Below, in pieces: positions 9,514 through 18,314 of a DNA stretch of 64,000 nucleotides. The stretch is from CBDFNC01 sp965249895 (GTDB lineage Bacteria > Pseudomonadota > Gammaproteobacteria > Enterobacterales > CBDFNC01): positions 434,001 to 498,000 of the forward strand of contig CBDFNC010000002.1 of assembly GCA_965249895.1 (NCBI GenBank), read 5' to 3'. A program made the translations under genes and the position numbers. Under the pieces are notes generated by a model. That model saw only the letters and a program-made list of their open reading frames with translations. It was not told the origin of the DNA and made no database searches. The first letter of the stretch is position 1; every line of letters starts with the position of its first letter.

Positions 9514-9720
9514 CTATATTGTCTTCCCACTACAGGCTACAGGAACATTATCCTGGTGACCGGCCACATAGGCGTCGTTACATTCCTGATATTCTTCTGA
9601 GACAAATGAGCTGCTTCCATTATTACCCGTTAGTTCGCTGAGGTCGGCATTCAACTCATTTATCAGGCCCATGATCTCTGGTGCACAAGGGCTTACAAAT
9701 CTTAAGATTATGTTATCCAT
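9514..9720 (-). pseudogene. GNAT acetyltransferase, N-terminal remnant
   Basis: The 68 residues resemble the first third of a small GNAT acetyltransferase: an opening strand (NIILRFVSP), the first helices (INELNADLSELTG), and the strand ending NVPVACSG, where family members continue with GCGALR. The frame then leaves the family with KTI and a stop, so the acetyl-CoA binding core is missing. I found no continuation within the next few hundred bases. Small GNAT genes of this kind are common in mobile regions. Confidence 0.6.
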
Positions 9721-10164
9721 TGACTTTCCGCTTGCCGCTTTTAAGTAGGAAACAAATGCTAGGCTGTTTTACTCTGTTGGGAAAACGCTTTTATTACCGC
9801 GATTTCCTTTTCGTCTATTCCTAAAGATTCAAGAAAATAAGTATGAGCTTCGGGCAAGCCCGTTCAAACGTTATGCGCCATTGTCGCATGGCATTCCATA
9901 CCCGATGTTTAAGGTCGAAAAACCGAGTTATCGGACCATAGAAATGTCTGAAACCCCCATTGCATAGAAATAACGTCATACACAGTTATGGCAGCGCACG
10001 CTGTCATTGTCGGCGGTCTCGATAGAATAAGGTTTCGTCTCATTAACAGTTTTCATCATAACCCCGATTCACCCTGTGGTTGCTACTTGCTTTTGGTTAT
10101 TGATAGCCTTTCATTTGCCACTAGCTCAAATTTTCACTTGCTCCATCAGTTTATCTGTAGTGTA
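9721..10164. other. Intergenic region without a recognised gene
   Basis: I see no convincing coding frame here. The GTTATGC at about 9878 resembles an integron core word, but no matching partner site or cassette orientation supports it. The right side forms the upstream region of the zinc operon. Confidence 0.4.
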
Positions 10165-10182
10165 ATGTTATATTGTAACAAT
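10165..10182. promoter_or_regulatory. Zur-like operator upstream of the zinc uptake genes
   Basis: ATGTTATATTGTAACAAT contains TGTTATATTGTAACA, a near-perfect palindrome matching the GTTATANTATAAC core known for gammaproteobacterial Zur sites. It lies about 145 bp upstream of the zinc-binding protein gene, suggesting zinc-dependent repression of the three-gene set downstream. No zur gene is in the window. Confidence 0.65.
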
Positions 10183-10325
10183 TCATGCTGTGTTTGATGT
10201 ATTTTCAGCTGTTGGTGCTGTCCCACTTCACTCGAACTGGCGCAATGAATTGCACAGAGTAAATTCGGCTCATGGTTCACATGTAGCACCGACAATTAAA
10301 GCGTTTTATCTAAGGAATCAAAGCA

Positions 10326-11291
10326 ATGAAAAACTGGCTTTTTGCCTTGTTATTTATCTTCCTCCCTCAGTTAGCAGTGGGACAGACCTTGCCGGTGGTG
10401 ACCAGCTTTAGCATTTTGGACGACTTGGTCAAACAAGTGGGTGGTGACAAGGTTAGCACTACAGTGCTGGTGGGGGAAAACGGTGATACACACGTTTATC
10501 AGCCTACGCCGCAGGATGCAATTGCGGTAAAAAAAGCAAGCCTGGTGTTTATTAATGGTCTGGAATTTGAAGGTTGGATAGAAAGGTTGTTTGAGTCTTC
10601 CGGTTACAAAGGAGAAGTGATTGTAGCAGCGGACGGTATCGAGAAACGCCAGGCTGGTTGTAACTGCAAGCACCATGGCAAACATAAAACTTCTCACGAT
10701 GAACACACGGATAAATCCCATGATGAGCATGGTTCTCACCATGGACACGAACATGACCACGGCGAATATGACCCCCATTCCTGGTTAAGTGTTAAATCGG
10801 TAAAGGTTTATGTGGAAAATATCGTAAAAGGACTAAGTAAAGCCGATCCTGCCAATGCCGCGTTTTATCAGGCTAATGCCAAGACATATCAGCGAAAATT
10901 GGACGAGCTAAATAGCTGGATAATAGCTGAACTAAGCAAGTTCCCCGAATCACAACGTATCGCTGTCACCGCGCATGATGCCTTTGGATACTTCGCTCGA
11001 GACTACCAGGTTAGGTTTATGTCTGTTCAGGGGACCAGTACAAATTCCGAAGCGTCAGCAAAAGATCTAGCCAACCTTATTAGGGAGATAAAAGAGAAAA
11101 ATATCCGAGCCGTATTTATGGAGAACATCAGCAATCCGGCACTTATTAAGCAAATTGAAAGAGAAACCCAGGCAACTATGGGTGGAGTGCTTTATTCAGA
11201 TGCCTTATCCACCAAGGATGAGCCAGCTTCAAGTTACCTGGAACTGATGCGTCATAACACGCGCACTTTAGCGAAAGGCTTCGCAGGTTAA
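10326..11291 (+). CDS. Periplasmic zinc-binding protein (ZnuA/TroA-type cluster 9 SBP)
   Basis: This is a 321-residue metal-binding lipoprotein-like or periplasmic protein with a signal peptide (KNWLFALLFIFLPQLAVG, cleaved near GQT). The TroA fold is clear: PVVTSFSILDDLVKQVGG, then GDTHVYQPTPQDA with the first metal His, a long His-rich loop at about residues 115-150 (clustered HDEH, HHGHEHDH), PHSWLSVKS with another ligand, VTAHDAFGYFARDY and YSDALSTKDEPASSYLELM. The His-rich loop is typical of ZnuA and AztC-like proteins and argues for zinc. A good AAGGA precedes the ATG. No ABC ATPase or permease of its own is adjacent; instead ZevA and ZevB follow, so it may serve a transporter elsewhere. 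Regulation is probably by the Zur-like box upstream. Confidence 0.88.
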   Translation: MKNWLFALLFIFLPQLAVGQTLPVVTSFSILDDLVKQVGGDKVSTTVLVGENGDTHVYQPTPQDAIAVKKASLVFINGLEFEGWIERLFESSGYKGEVIVAADGIEKRQAGCNCKHHGKHKTSHDEHTDKSHDEHGSHHGHEHDHGEYDPHSWLSVKSVKVYVENIVKGLSKADPANAAFYQANAKTYQRKLDELNSWIIAELSKFPESQRIAVTAHDAFGYFARDYQVRFMSVQGTSTNSEASAKDLANLIREIKEKNIRAVFMENISNPALIKQIERETQATMGGVLYSDALSTKDEPASSYLELMRHNTRTLAKGFAG

Positions 11292-11315
11292 TCCCTGCGT
11301 TTGCGGAGAATAGTA

Positions 11316-11921
11316 GTGAAACTATTGGGCGTTATTTGTCTATTGGCCAGCACTGGGATCTGCGCTCATCCGCATAGTTGGGTGGACATGAAGTCTCAGC
11401 TGAAAATCAAGGATAATACCCTGTACGCTATAGAGTTTTCCTGGATATTTGACGAGTTTACCTCTGCGTTTATGTTGGAAGATATTCCTGCCAGCGGCCT
11501 CGGTCAACATGCCCTGGATAAGCTGGCGGACGAGGTGATGGCAAATATGAGCAAGGTGCATTATTTCACCTATCTCTATAACCACAAGCAGCCGGTCAAA
11601 TATGCGTTATCCAAAGATTACCAGATGACCTTAGCGGGCATGAAGCTCCAGCTTAATTTCACATTGCCTTTATCTCGCCCACAAAAGCTTACAGGCGACT
11701 TTAGCATGACCACATATGATCCTACTTATTTCGTGGATTTTAGTTATATCGAAAAGCAAGATGCCCCGAATGTCGCTGGTTTGTGTGAACCGCGCTTGAT
11801 CCAAGCTAATCCCAGTGAAAGTGATCGAGCGTTTGCTGCTGCGCTGGACCAAACCGAATCAGGTGGTGATGAATTAGGTGAAAAATTTAGTCAGAAGGTG
11901 GTATGGGTTTGTCCAAGTTAA
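11316..11921 (+). CDS. zevA: ZevA-like DUF1007 periplasmic protein
   Basis: I chose the GTG at 11316, preceded by GGAGA at 7 nt, giving 201 residues; a TTG at 11301 is possible but has no ribosome site. The protein has a signal peptide (LLGVICLLASTGICA) followed directly by HPHSWVDM, the conserved His-containing start of mature DUF1007 proteins. Ser/Asp-rich strands and YDPTYFVDFSY complete the family pattern. In Haemophilus, a DUF1007 protein (ZevA) and a NicO-type membrane protein (ZevB) act together in zinc acquisition. The gene lies 24 bp after the zinc-binding protein and overlaps the ZevB gene by 19 nt, consistent with one operon. Confidence 0.82.
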   Translation: MKLLGVICLLASTGICAHPHSWVDMKSQLKIKDNTLYAIEFSWIFDEFTSAFMLEDIPASGLGQHALDKLADEVMANMSKVHYFTYLYNHKQPVKYALSKDYQMTLAGMKLQLNFTLPLSRPQKLTGDFSMTTYDPTYFVDFSYIEKQDAPNVAGLCEPRLIQANPSESDRAFAAALDQTESGGDELGEKFSQKVVWVCPS

Positions 11922-12859
11922 GCCGTGTAATTCTTGTCGTAGGATTAGTTGCAGCATTATTCCTAATGTATGCCTTCTGGCCTGATGTATTACGCCAAAT
12001 TGTGCTTTGGCAAAAGGGGTTACATCAGGATTTGGCTCAATTGCTGCAAGACACCAAAAATGGTGTACAAACAGCACCCTGGGCGCTTTTTCTTGTCAGT
12101 CTGGTTTACGGAGTTTTGCATGCAGCGGGGCCGGGCCATGGCAAGTTGATTATCAGTAGTTATCTGATTTCTCATCCCACAAAAACCCGCCAGGCTTTAG
12201 GGTTAACGGTAGGCGTCGCGTTAATACAGGCTTTGGTCGCCGTGATCCTGGTTAGCCTTTTGCTGCTGTTGCTGGAAACCACTAGTCGGCAAGTTACTTA
12301 TACAAATACTTTTTTGGAAAGAGGCAGCTATGTGCTGGTAATGCTGATGGGACTTTATCTGTGCCTCAGACAATGGCGGTATAAACCTGCGAATCAGATT
12401 AAAGTTCACGCAATAACCGAGCGGGTAGCTTCTGGTCAGAAACAAATTTTCATGCGGCAAATACAACAATTACATCAAGACTGCGGATGCCATCATGTTC
12501 CTGACCTTAATCAATATGAACAGCAAAAAGATTGGAAAACTCGTCTGGGGTTAATGTTATCCGTTGGTTTACGTCCGTGCAGCGGGGCTATTCTTGTGCT
12601 GGTTTTTGCGAAAATGATGCAAGTTTACCTTATCGGAATCCTGTCGGTATTTGCGATGGCTATTGGCACTGCATTTACCATTTCATGTCTTTCCTTGCTG
12701 GCCTTGGCAGGACGGAAACACTTCTTGCCAAAGGCGACGAGTAAGACAGGCTGGTTAAGTTGGATACCCGTAGCGGGTGGTCTGTTTTTGATCTTAAGTG
12801 GTGCTTCGATGCTGCACTATAACTTTTCTATACCGTCTTCACCTTTTTTGTCCAGGTAG
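11903..12859 (+). CDS. zevB: ZevB-like NicO/RcnA-family metal transporter
   Basis: This is a 318-residue inner membrane protein of the NicO/RcnA superfamily. The hallmark motifs are VYGVLHAAGPGHGKLIISSY (HxxGPGHGK) in an early transmembrane helix and GLRPCSGAILVLVFA in a later one, separated by a His/Cys-containing cytoplasmic loop (QDCGCHHVPD). About six to seven hydrophobic segments are visible. Family members move nickel, cobalt or zinc; pairing with a DUF1007 protein and a Zur-like box favours zinc uptake. The start overlaps the upstream gene by 19 nt, indicating translational coupling. Confidence 0.85.
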   Translation: MGLSKLSRVILVVGLVAALFLMYAFWPDVLRQIVLWQKGLHQDLAQLLQDTKNGVQTAPWALFLVSLVYGVLHAAGPGHGKLIISSYLISHPTKTRQALGLTVGVALIQALVAVILVSLLLLLLETTSRQVTYTNTFLERGSYVLVMLMGLYLCLRQWRYKPANQIKVHAITERVASGQKQIFMRQIQQLHQDCGCHHVPDLNQYEQQKDWKTRLGLMLSVGLRPCSGAILVLVFAKMMQVYLIGILSVFAMAIGTAFTISCLSLLALAGRKHFLPKATSKTGWLSWIPVAGGLFLILSGASMLHYNFSIPSSPFLSR

Positions 12860-12981
12860 ACAAGACAGGGTTATTGAGTATATTTCTGGAACAAGCTTCT
12901 GAGTATTCGAACCATCGGATGCCTACTTACGGCATTGAGTGAAACGTCCAATCGTTATCCTCAGGCTTGCAAGTGGCGAGT

Positions 12982-13045
12982 AAAATCACCTGGTAAGCTA
13001 ACAATGAAAGGGGCTTACCTCTTAGCCTCAAGAGAAGGTGATTTT
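12982..13045. other. Predicted three-way-junction RNA structure after zevB
   Basis: AAAATCACCT (12982-12991) pairs with AGGTGATTTT (13036-13045). Directly inside, GGTAAGC (12992-12998) pairs with GCTTACC (13013-13019), and directly after that TCTT (13020-13023) pairs with AAGA (13030-13033). The three helices abut with almost no unpaired bases. On the plus strand the outer stem ends in UUUU, so it may simply be an elaborate terminator for the zinc operon; a structured leader of trmN is the alternative. This is pairing seen by eye, not folded by program. Confidence 0.5.
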
Positions 13046-13160
13046 GTAGACGCTCACAATCCGCGGTACCGATAAAACACCTTGTTCGAGTGATATTATT
13101 CATCAGTGCCGCGATAGAGTACAATCCGCATCAGCTTTCTTCATTAACCAACCAACCCAT

Positions 13161-13895
13161 ATGGCCTTTACCTTTAAACAATTTCATATAGATGATCATG
13201 GCTGTGGTATGCCTGTGAGTACCGACGCAGTCATACTTGGTGCCTGGGCGCCATTAACCAAAGCCAACCGGATTCTCGATATCGGTGCAGGTAGTGGGTT
13301 ACTCAGTTTAATGGCAGCCCAGCGGAGCGAGGCATCGGTGACCTCTGTGGAACTGGATGATACTGCGGTTAGTGCATGCCAAAAGAATTTTGCCGCGTCT
13401 CCTTGGGGGGACCGCTTCACTCTTTTGCATTGCAGCGTTCAGAATTTCTACCAAGAATACTTGCAATCAAAGCAGCCTTTGTTTGAACATATTATTTGCA
13501 ATCCACCTTACTTTAAGCACGGAACTCAATCCCAAAACCGGCTCAGAGCTCAAGCCCGGCATACCGATACTTTAAGTTTTACCGCTTTGCTGCAGGCGAT
13601 AAGCAAACTTTTGGCGGTAAACGGTACAGCGAGCCTGATCCTGCCGAGTCAAAGTATGAATGACTTTAGAGAAGAGCTATCGAACTCCTCATTGAAGATG
13701 TTCCATTTAACCGATGTTGTCGACACAGATCATAAAGCGCCTCACCGTCACCTATTCACCCTATCCCATAAACAGACGGATCCGTCTCATCAGAGTAAGG
13801 GTTATGATAAGAGTCGCTTTTGTATTAAAAAGCAAGATGGCAGTTACACCGAAGCGATGAAACAATTGATCACAGGGTTTTATCTAAAGTACTAG
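13161..13895 (+). CDS. trmN: tRNA1(Val) A37 N6-methyltransferase TrmN6 (YfiC)
   Basis: This is a 244-residue class I SAM-dependent methyltransferase. The YfiC signature is complete: FTFKQFHIDDHGCGMPVSTD at the start, AWAP, the SAM-binding ILDIGAGSGLLSLMAAQR, the acidic VELDD ending strand 2, and the N6-adenine motif NPPYF. A C-terminal RxLFTLSHK-like strand completes the fold. It methylates A37 of tRNA1(Val). It is monocistronic here, about 300 bp after the zinc genes. Length matches the family. Confidence 0.93.
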   Translation: MAFTFKQFHIDDHGCGMPVSTDAVILGAWAPLTKANRILDIGAGSGLLSLMAAQRSEASVTSVELDDTAVSACQKNFAASPWGDRFTLLHCSVQNFYQEYLQSKQPLFEHIICNPPYFKHGTQSQNRLRAQARHTDTLSFTALLQAISKLLAVNGTASLILPSQSMNDFREELSNSSLKMFHLTDVVDTDHKAPHRHLFTLSHKQTDPSHQSKGYDKSRFCIKKQDGSYTEAMKQLITGFYLKY

Positions 13896-14060
13896 TTAAA
13901 TAGGTTGTGTCGAAATAGGTAAGTAGTTTTTAGTGATACAGTCAAAATGGCTTTATGTTTAGCAATTGGTAACTGACGGTTCAGTTAAAATCCTTTGATT
14001 AGCTCTCTGGCAAGGTTGTAGGCTAATCGTTAACGCCACTAAATCATGTTAAGGAAAATA

Positions 14061-14570
14061 GTGAAGAGGTTAGTTTTGAGTTTGGCGGTTGTCGCTGTTG
14101 TAAATGCTCAGGAGCACGATCATAGTCATGACAACATATTAACCCCATCGCAGACACCTGAATATTGGGTGTTTGATAAAGAAAACGACATTATAGCCGT
14201 TGCTGAACAGAGCCGGAAAGATAAAGCCTGGTTGTCTTACGCGCTGGATTACCAGCGAGGAACTTTCAGTTATGGGCTTATTTTAAGTACGAATATTTGC
14301 GACAACGAAACGTTAAACATGCCAGCTCCCATCGCAAATGGACAAAAATTGCAGGCAAAGCTTAAGTGTTTTGAGCCAGGACGAGGTTTGCTTGAATTTC
14401 ACGAAAGCAAAAAACTAACTGGAATGTTTATGGGCTCGGAGCAAGTAAATATTGAGTTTGAGCCCAATGAGGAAACTTACACTTTTGTCTCAGCAGCATT
14501 CGAGCAGGCGTATGTGGACTATACCCGAGCAGCTCAGCAATTAGCTGAATCAATAAGTAATATTCAATAG
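14061..14570 (+). CDS. Exported hypothetical protein
   Basis: I prefer the GTG at 14061, with AAGGA 5 nt upstream, over the ATG at 14046. This gives about 169 residues beginning KRLVLSLAVVAVVNAQ, a good signal peptide, then a short His-rich segment (EHDHSHD). The mature part is mixed strand and acidic, with two Cys (ICDNE and LKCFEPG) that could form a disulfide. I recognise no family. It converges with the gene on the minus strand ending at 14645. It is probably periplasmic; the His-rich start may bind metal. Confidence 0.65.
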   Translation: MKRLVLSLAVVAVVNAQEHDHSHDNILTPSQTPEYWVFDKENDIIAVAEQSRKDKAWLSYALDYQRGTFSYGLILSTNICDNETLNMPAPIANGQKLQAKLKCFEPGRGLLEFHESKKLTGMFMGSEQVNIEFEPNEETYTFVSAAFEQAYVDYTRAAQQLAESISNIQ

Positions 14571-14644
14571 CCAAGGGAATGCTGACAGCGACGGAAATAG
14601 TCAATGAAGCCGTCGAAGAACTACACCCGATAATGATAATGGGT

Positions 14645-16093
14645 TTACCCTGCTTTGTTCCATATGTTTTGCTGCCTTGCACAAGAGAAATACTCATGGG
14701 GATGCCAGCATTTTGGGATTAAGTCGACCTGCTTTTGCCGCACTTCAAAGTTGTTCCAAAGTTGACTCAGTATTTCTTTTAGCCTTTCTGGGTTAATTTT
14801 CTCCAGCTTTTTTCGCGCAGCCGGGTAATGCAAATTGTTATCCGGACCGATACAAAGATCAGGCCCGGATGAGGTAAATACCAAATTTTTTGTGGCGATA
14901 CGACAAATTGGATTCTGAGCATCTTTAGGGTAGAGCGTATTCACTATGGCGTATTCGTACCGATCCAAATCAAACCCGTCAGGGTTTTTGGGGATATAGG
15001 CAATGCCAAAGCCTTGCGGAAAAACACCTGTTATCTTTAATAAACTATCAACCACCGCCTTGCTAAGAACATTTTTTTCGACACCTTTATTCAGCATCAG
15101 GAATACCCTAGGCAGGGATGCATAGCTAGAGTTTCGTTTGGTTGATAGGGCTACAGAGGTATAAATTTGGGGGATCTTAGTCAGGTTACCAATACCCTGC
15201 TTGGGATTAACGGCGCTTTTCAACAAGATTCGAATAAAAGCGAGTTTTTCTTCTTCTTTTTGGTTAAAGAGGTCTCTTTCGATTCTCGAATGCCCTACGT
15301 ATTTATCCACGCCCAGGCCATCGATAAGATAATTTAAGTCCTGTTGATAAGTGCACTTTAACAACTCCAACCGTTCATTTTTTTCCAATAGTCTGAATTC
15401 ATCTTGGTCACCTGTTTCTCCTTTTAGTATTTTTTGCGCGTCAGGATGACAATTTCCGACACCTTGTAATAATGCAGTTATTAATAGTGGGATCTGTACT
15501 TCCGACCTAAATGGAGAGTTTTCGTCATTCTTGTTTTGTAAGCTTCTCTCCAGAATATATTCGTTGTTGATTCGTCTGTCATCCAGTAGTTGGTCAAGCA
15601 GTTTCAAGCTGAGTACTGCTTGGTATAAATGCTGCCCTTGTTGGTTGTATTGGAGAGTGGCGTTTTCCCTATCGGGTGCCCTTAATGCCAAGGTACCCAG
15701 CAGTTTGGCATATTTCCTGTTGGTGGCATCCATATTTTGGCCAATACAGAGAGACAGAATTTCATCACAAATGCTTTTTAGTTTGTGTAAGCGGGTTAGC
15801 CGACGCTCAGCCAATTCAGCTTCATAGTCTTTAACTTGCTTACGGCAATGGTCCAACTTTTTTTTCAGCTTTTCGGCATCGTTTTTTTTGGTATTTTCGG
15901 ATAAATGCAGCTGAGCAGTAGCTAAGTTCTGCTCTAGTGTTGCTGACTTTTTCTTTATTTCGGGTAATTGGGCAAAAAAACCGGCCGCTTCCTCGAACAT
16001 GGAGTCTTTTAGTTGAGAGGAGGCACGAACCTTTTTCACCAGATTACTGATGGCTTTAGTGCTAGAGGATTCACTCATTGTATTTTTGTTCAT
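14645..16093 (-). CDS. Hypothetical protein with possible degenerate HD-type domain
   Basis: The protein has 482 residues. Residues 50-110 are a charged coiled coil (LEQNLATAQLHLSENTKK, KLKKKLDHCRKQVKDYEAEL). From about 170 to 360 the pattern resembles HD-GYP-type phosphodiesterases with the active site lost: QIPLLITALLQGVGNCHPDA stands where LLHDIGK would be, and SYASLPRVFLMLNKGVEK, AVVDSLLKITGVFPQGFGI resembles the end of such domains. The last 100 residues match nothing I know, with two C-terminal Cys-containing turns. I infer a non-catalytic sensor or scaffold, with low confidence. No operon partner is visible on the same strand. Confidence 0.6.
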   Translation of the reverse strand: MNKNTMSESSSTKAISNLVKKVRASSQLKDSMFEEAAGFFAQLPEIKKKSATLEQNLATAQLHLSENTKKNDAEKLKKKLDHCRKQVKDYEAELAERRLTRLHKLKSICDEILSLCIGQNMDATNRKYAKLLGTLALRAPDRENATLQYNQQGQHLYQAVLSLKLLDQLLDDRRINNEYILERSLQNKNDENSPFRSEVQIPLLITALLQGVGNCHPDAQKILKGETGDQDEFRLLEKNERLELLKCTYQQDLNYLIDGLGVDKYVGHSRIERDLFNQKEEEKLAFIRILLKSAVNPKQGIGNLTKIPQIYTSVALSTKRNSSYASLPRVFLMLNKGVEKNVLSKAVVDSLLKITGVFPQGFGIAYIPKNPDGFDLDRYEYAIVNTLYPKDAQNPICRIATKNLVFTSSGPDLCIGPDNNLHYPAARKKLEKINPERLKEILSQLWNNFEVRQKQVDLIPKCWHPHEYFSCARQQNIWNKAG

Positions 16094-16439
16094 GTAGTAA
16101 TTCGCCTTTGATTTTGTGACAGACGATACAATTATTTTAGGTTAATGCATTTCTCTTTGTATAGCGCACCTGCAACGGGGAGTGGAATAACCCATAAAAT
16201 AATAACTGAAGAGGTAATAGTTCTACTGGTTGAGGAGTTCGTGGATGTGATCCGCTACTGTTGATCTTGTGATATTTTTGAATAGAAGTTCTCATTTTGA
16301 TGAGCTCTACAGAACGTTGCCAAGTAAAATGCTGAATTGCAGTGAAATAAGCGTAGCAACTTTATTACTGCGCCTGGTAACCATAGGTACTGTTTGTGCG
16401 GTACACTTCACTCTATATTTATTGCCCTAAAGCCAAACA
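16094..16439. other. Intergenic region, divergent promoters only
   Basis: This 346-bp gap separates the coiled-coil protein (minus) from the S4 protein (plus). I see AT-rich promoter-like stretches but no gene, repeat or strong hairpin. Confidence 0.4.
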
Positions 16440-16841
16440 ATGTCTGACGAAGAATTTGAAGTAGAAGCGATAGCGGTTGAGGTATCCTCCCAACCGATTG
16501 AACTGTATAAAGTATTAAAAATTGCCAATGCGGTGAGTGGTGGCGGAGAAGCAAAAACTGTTATCTCTGAAGGTTATGTTGCTGTAAATGGTGAGGTTGA
16601 ACTGCGTAAACGCTGTAAAACCTACGACGGTGATGTGATTGAGTTTAATGGTGAGTATTACGTAGTGCTATGTGATGAGCCGGTACAAGAAAAGCCTCTA
16701 GTTCCTGTTGAAAAACCGGAAGTGCAGCGGCAGCAGAAAAAACCAGCTAACAAAAAATCTAAGTCAAACAAAAAATCGGCAGATGCGGATAAGCCATCTA
16801 AAGCGGATGAATCTACGGGTCGTAAACCCATTAGCTTCTAG
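16440..16841 (+). CDS. S4-domain RNA-binding protein (YbcJ-like)
   Basis: This is a 133-residue protein. Residues 18-75 form an S4-type RNA-binding fold: IELYKVLKIANAVSGGGEAK, VISEGYVAVNGEVELRKR and GDVIEFNGEYYVVL, as in YbcJ/Hsp15-like proteins. The last 45 residues are a disordered, Lys-rich tail that would add non-specific RNA affinity and is longer than in YbcJ itself. It probably binds structured or ribosomal RNA. It stands alone. Confidence 0.82.
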   Translation: MSDEEFEVEAIAVEVSSQPIELYKVLKIANAVSGGGEAKTVISEGYVAVNGEVELRKRCKTYDGDVIEFNGEYYVVLCDEPVQEKPLVPVEKPEVQRQQKKPANKKSKSNKKSADADKPSKADESTGRKPISF

Positions 16842-17010
16842 TTCATAGCCGCAAATCTCAAAGACAGCTTTCCATACGGTGACACTGGAAGATTTGCCAA
16901 TTTTCTCTTGCGAGTATCCGGATTTCTATGGAAGGTATCAGCATTATGTCCTCCTTTGGATAATCGTACCTACTTGAGTTTATTGTGTTTTATTGGGTCG
17001 GGAATGGTAA

Positions 17011-17499
17011 CTAGGCATTCTCGTTAACGTCGAGTTTCTTAAGCATATTAATACTGGTCACTTCATATCCCAATTCACTGTACAAAGTCTGGGCTCCTGG
17101 ATTATGACCAAACACATGTAAGCCAATGCTGGACAAGCCAAGCTTCCGAACGAATATCTCAACAGCTTCAAATGCTGCCTTGGCATGACCTTGTCTGCGA
17201 AATTCTGGTTTGATTTCAACGTCGAGTACGAAAGCAGAGCGGTGACCGTGCTGTTCTTCGACGGCAAACCAAATGGACCCGACCGTTGGACCACCAGGTT
17301 CGGCGATGACTTCGAACAGGTAGTTGTCCGGTGTTTCCAACCCTTGCGGAAGTAATTGGTTAAAGTTAGCCCGGGATCGTTCAAGCGCCCCTTTTTCAGG
17401 CCAACGGCCGGATTCAACATTTTCTTTCGCATAGTTCAAAACCCCAGAATCTAGATAATCGCTATATTTCTCGGTGGACATTGGTATGAGAATGGTCAT
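17011..17499 (-). CDS. GNAT-family N-acetyltransferase
   Basis: This is a 162-residue complete GNAT domain. Motif A, the acetyl-CoA pyrophosphate loop, is VLDVEIKPEFRRQGHAKAA (Q/RxxGxA), and motif B is LHVFGHNPGAQTLYSELGYE, with the usual Tyr near the C-terminus. The N-terminal half carries the variable substrate side (LLPQGLETPDNYLFEV). The substrate cannot be told from sequence. It is monocistronic. Confidence 0.85.
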   Translation of the reverse strand: MTILIPMSTEKYSDYLDSGVLNYAKENVESGRWPEKGALERSRANFNQLLPQGLETPDNYLFEVIAEPGGPTVGSIWFAVEEQHGHRSAFVLDVEIKPEFRRQGHAKAAFEAVEIFVRKLGLSSIGLHVFGHNPGAQTLYSELGYEVTSINMLKKLDVNENA

Positions 17500-17670
17500 C
17501 TTTATATTCCAGCTCCTTGGCTCAAATTGCGGGTAGTAAAAAATAGTGTTATTTAGCTGATTAGTAAACGTTAACCTCTAGTGAAAGGCAAGGCTTCAGG
17601 CGTGAATACTGGGAATGACAAAGTTGGTGATTCCCTCCAACTATAAATGAAGGGGTTATCAGCTATTCTT

Positions 17671-18285
17671 CTATTGTTCTTTCAGGTAGTTGTAAATAGT
17701 GGCTCGGCTAACACCTAATACTCGGGCTGCATAGTTAGTGGCGTTCTTACCGTTAAATGCTCCCTTGTCTTTGAGTTCCACCATCAACGCCTGCTTCTGT
17801 TTTCGATTGAGTTTATCTAGATTAAGTTGATGTTTGCGGCAATATTGCTGAACGTAAATATTGATCTGTTCGTACAGATCATCCTTGAACATACCTTGGA
17901 ATGGTTTGCTGGTGGCGGGATCGTTATTACCCAAAAACAGTTGAATGGTGCGCTGGTAACGTTCAAATATTGAAATATCCATATTTACACACAGGAAACC
18001 CTGTGCACTACCCTCGTAGTCTCTCAGTACCACACTGATTGATTTTAGCTTTTGCCCGTCATAGTTAATTTTTTTATAGGGGCCGATCACATCCTGCTGC
18101 GCATCGACCGGAAAGTCCCACTGCTCCATATAAGATTCGTCACCAACTTCGCGTCGAGAAAATGGGTTGAAGATGGCTACAATCTGATTTTTCTCTAAAT
18201 CATGAATAACAACTTCAGCGAGTGGGTGAAGTAATTTACTAAAGGCTTCCGCCATGGGGATGGCACTTTTTAGCTCGGCTTTCAT
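17671..18285 (-). CDS. YheO/DauR-like PAS-HTH transcriptional regulator
   Basis: The ATG at 18285 gives 204 residues; a TTG four codons earlier is less likely. The N-terminal 110 residues are a YheO-like PAS domain (HPLAEVVIHDLEKNQIVAIF, GFLCVNMDIS) and the C-terminal part is an HTH_22 domain (LNRKQKQALMVELKDKGAF, AARVLGVSRATIYNYLKE). DauR of Pseudomonas, of this family, represses D-arginine catabolism. Here the gene is divergent from PhzF- and ornithine cyclodeaminase-like genes, both plausible for amino acid isomer or imine metabolism. The intergenic region holds repeated palindromes that may be its operators. Confidence 0.87.
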   Translation of the reverse strand: MKAELKSAIPMAEAFSKLLHPLAEVVIHDLEKNQIVAIFNPFSRREVGDESYMEQWDFPVDAQQDVIGPYKKINYDGQKLKSISVVLRDYEGSAQGFLCVNMDISIFERYQRTIQLFLGNNDPATSKPFQGMFKDDLYEQINIYVQQYCRKHQLNLDKLNRKQKQALMVELKDKGAFNGKNATNYAARVLGVSRATIYNYLKEQ

Positions 18286-18314
18286 TCGGTTTACCAATAG
18301 GTGATCACTTTGAT

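Noticed and set aside
9860..9890. Integron attC-like core GTTATGC near a GNAT relic
   Set aside because: No partner core site at the right distance, and orientation does not fit the relic as a cassette.
12927..13124. 65-codon minus-strand frame before trmN
   Set aside because: It runs through the three-way-junction structure and has no recognisable product.
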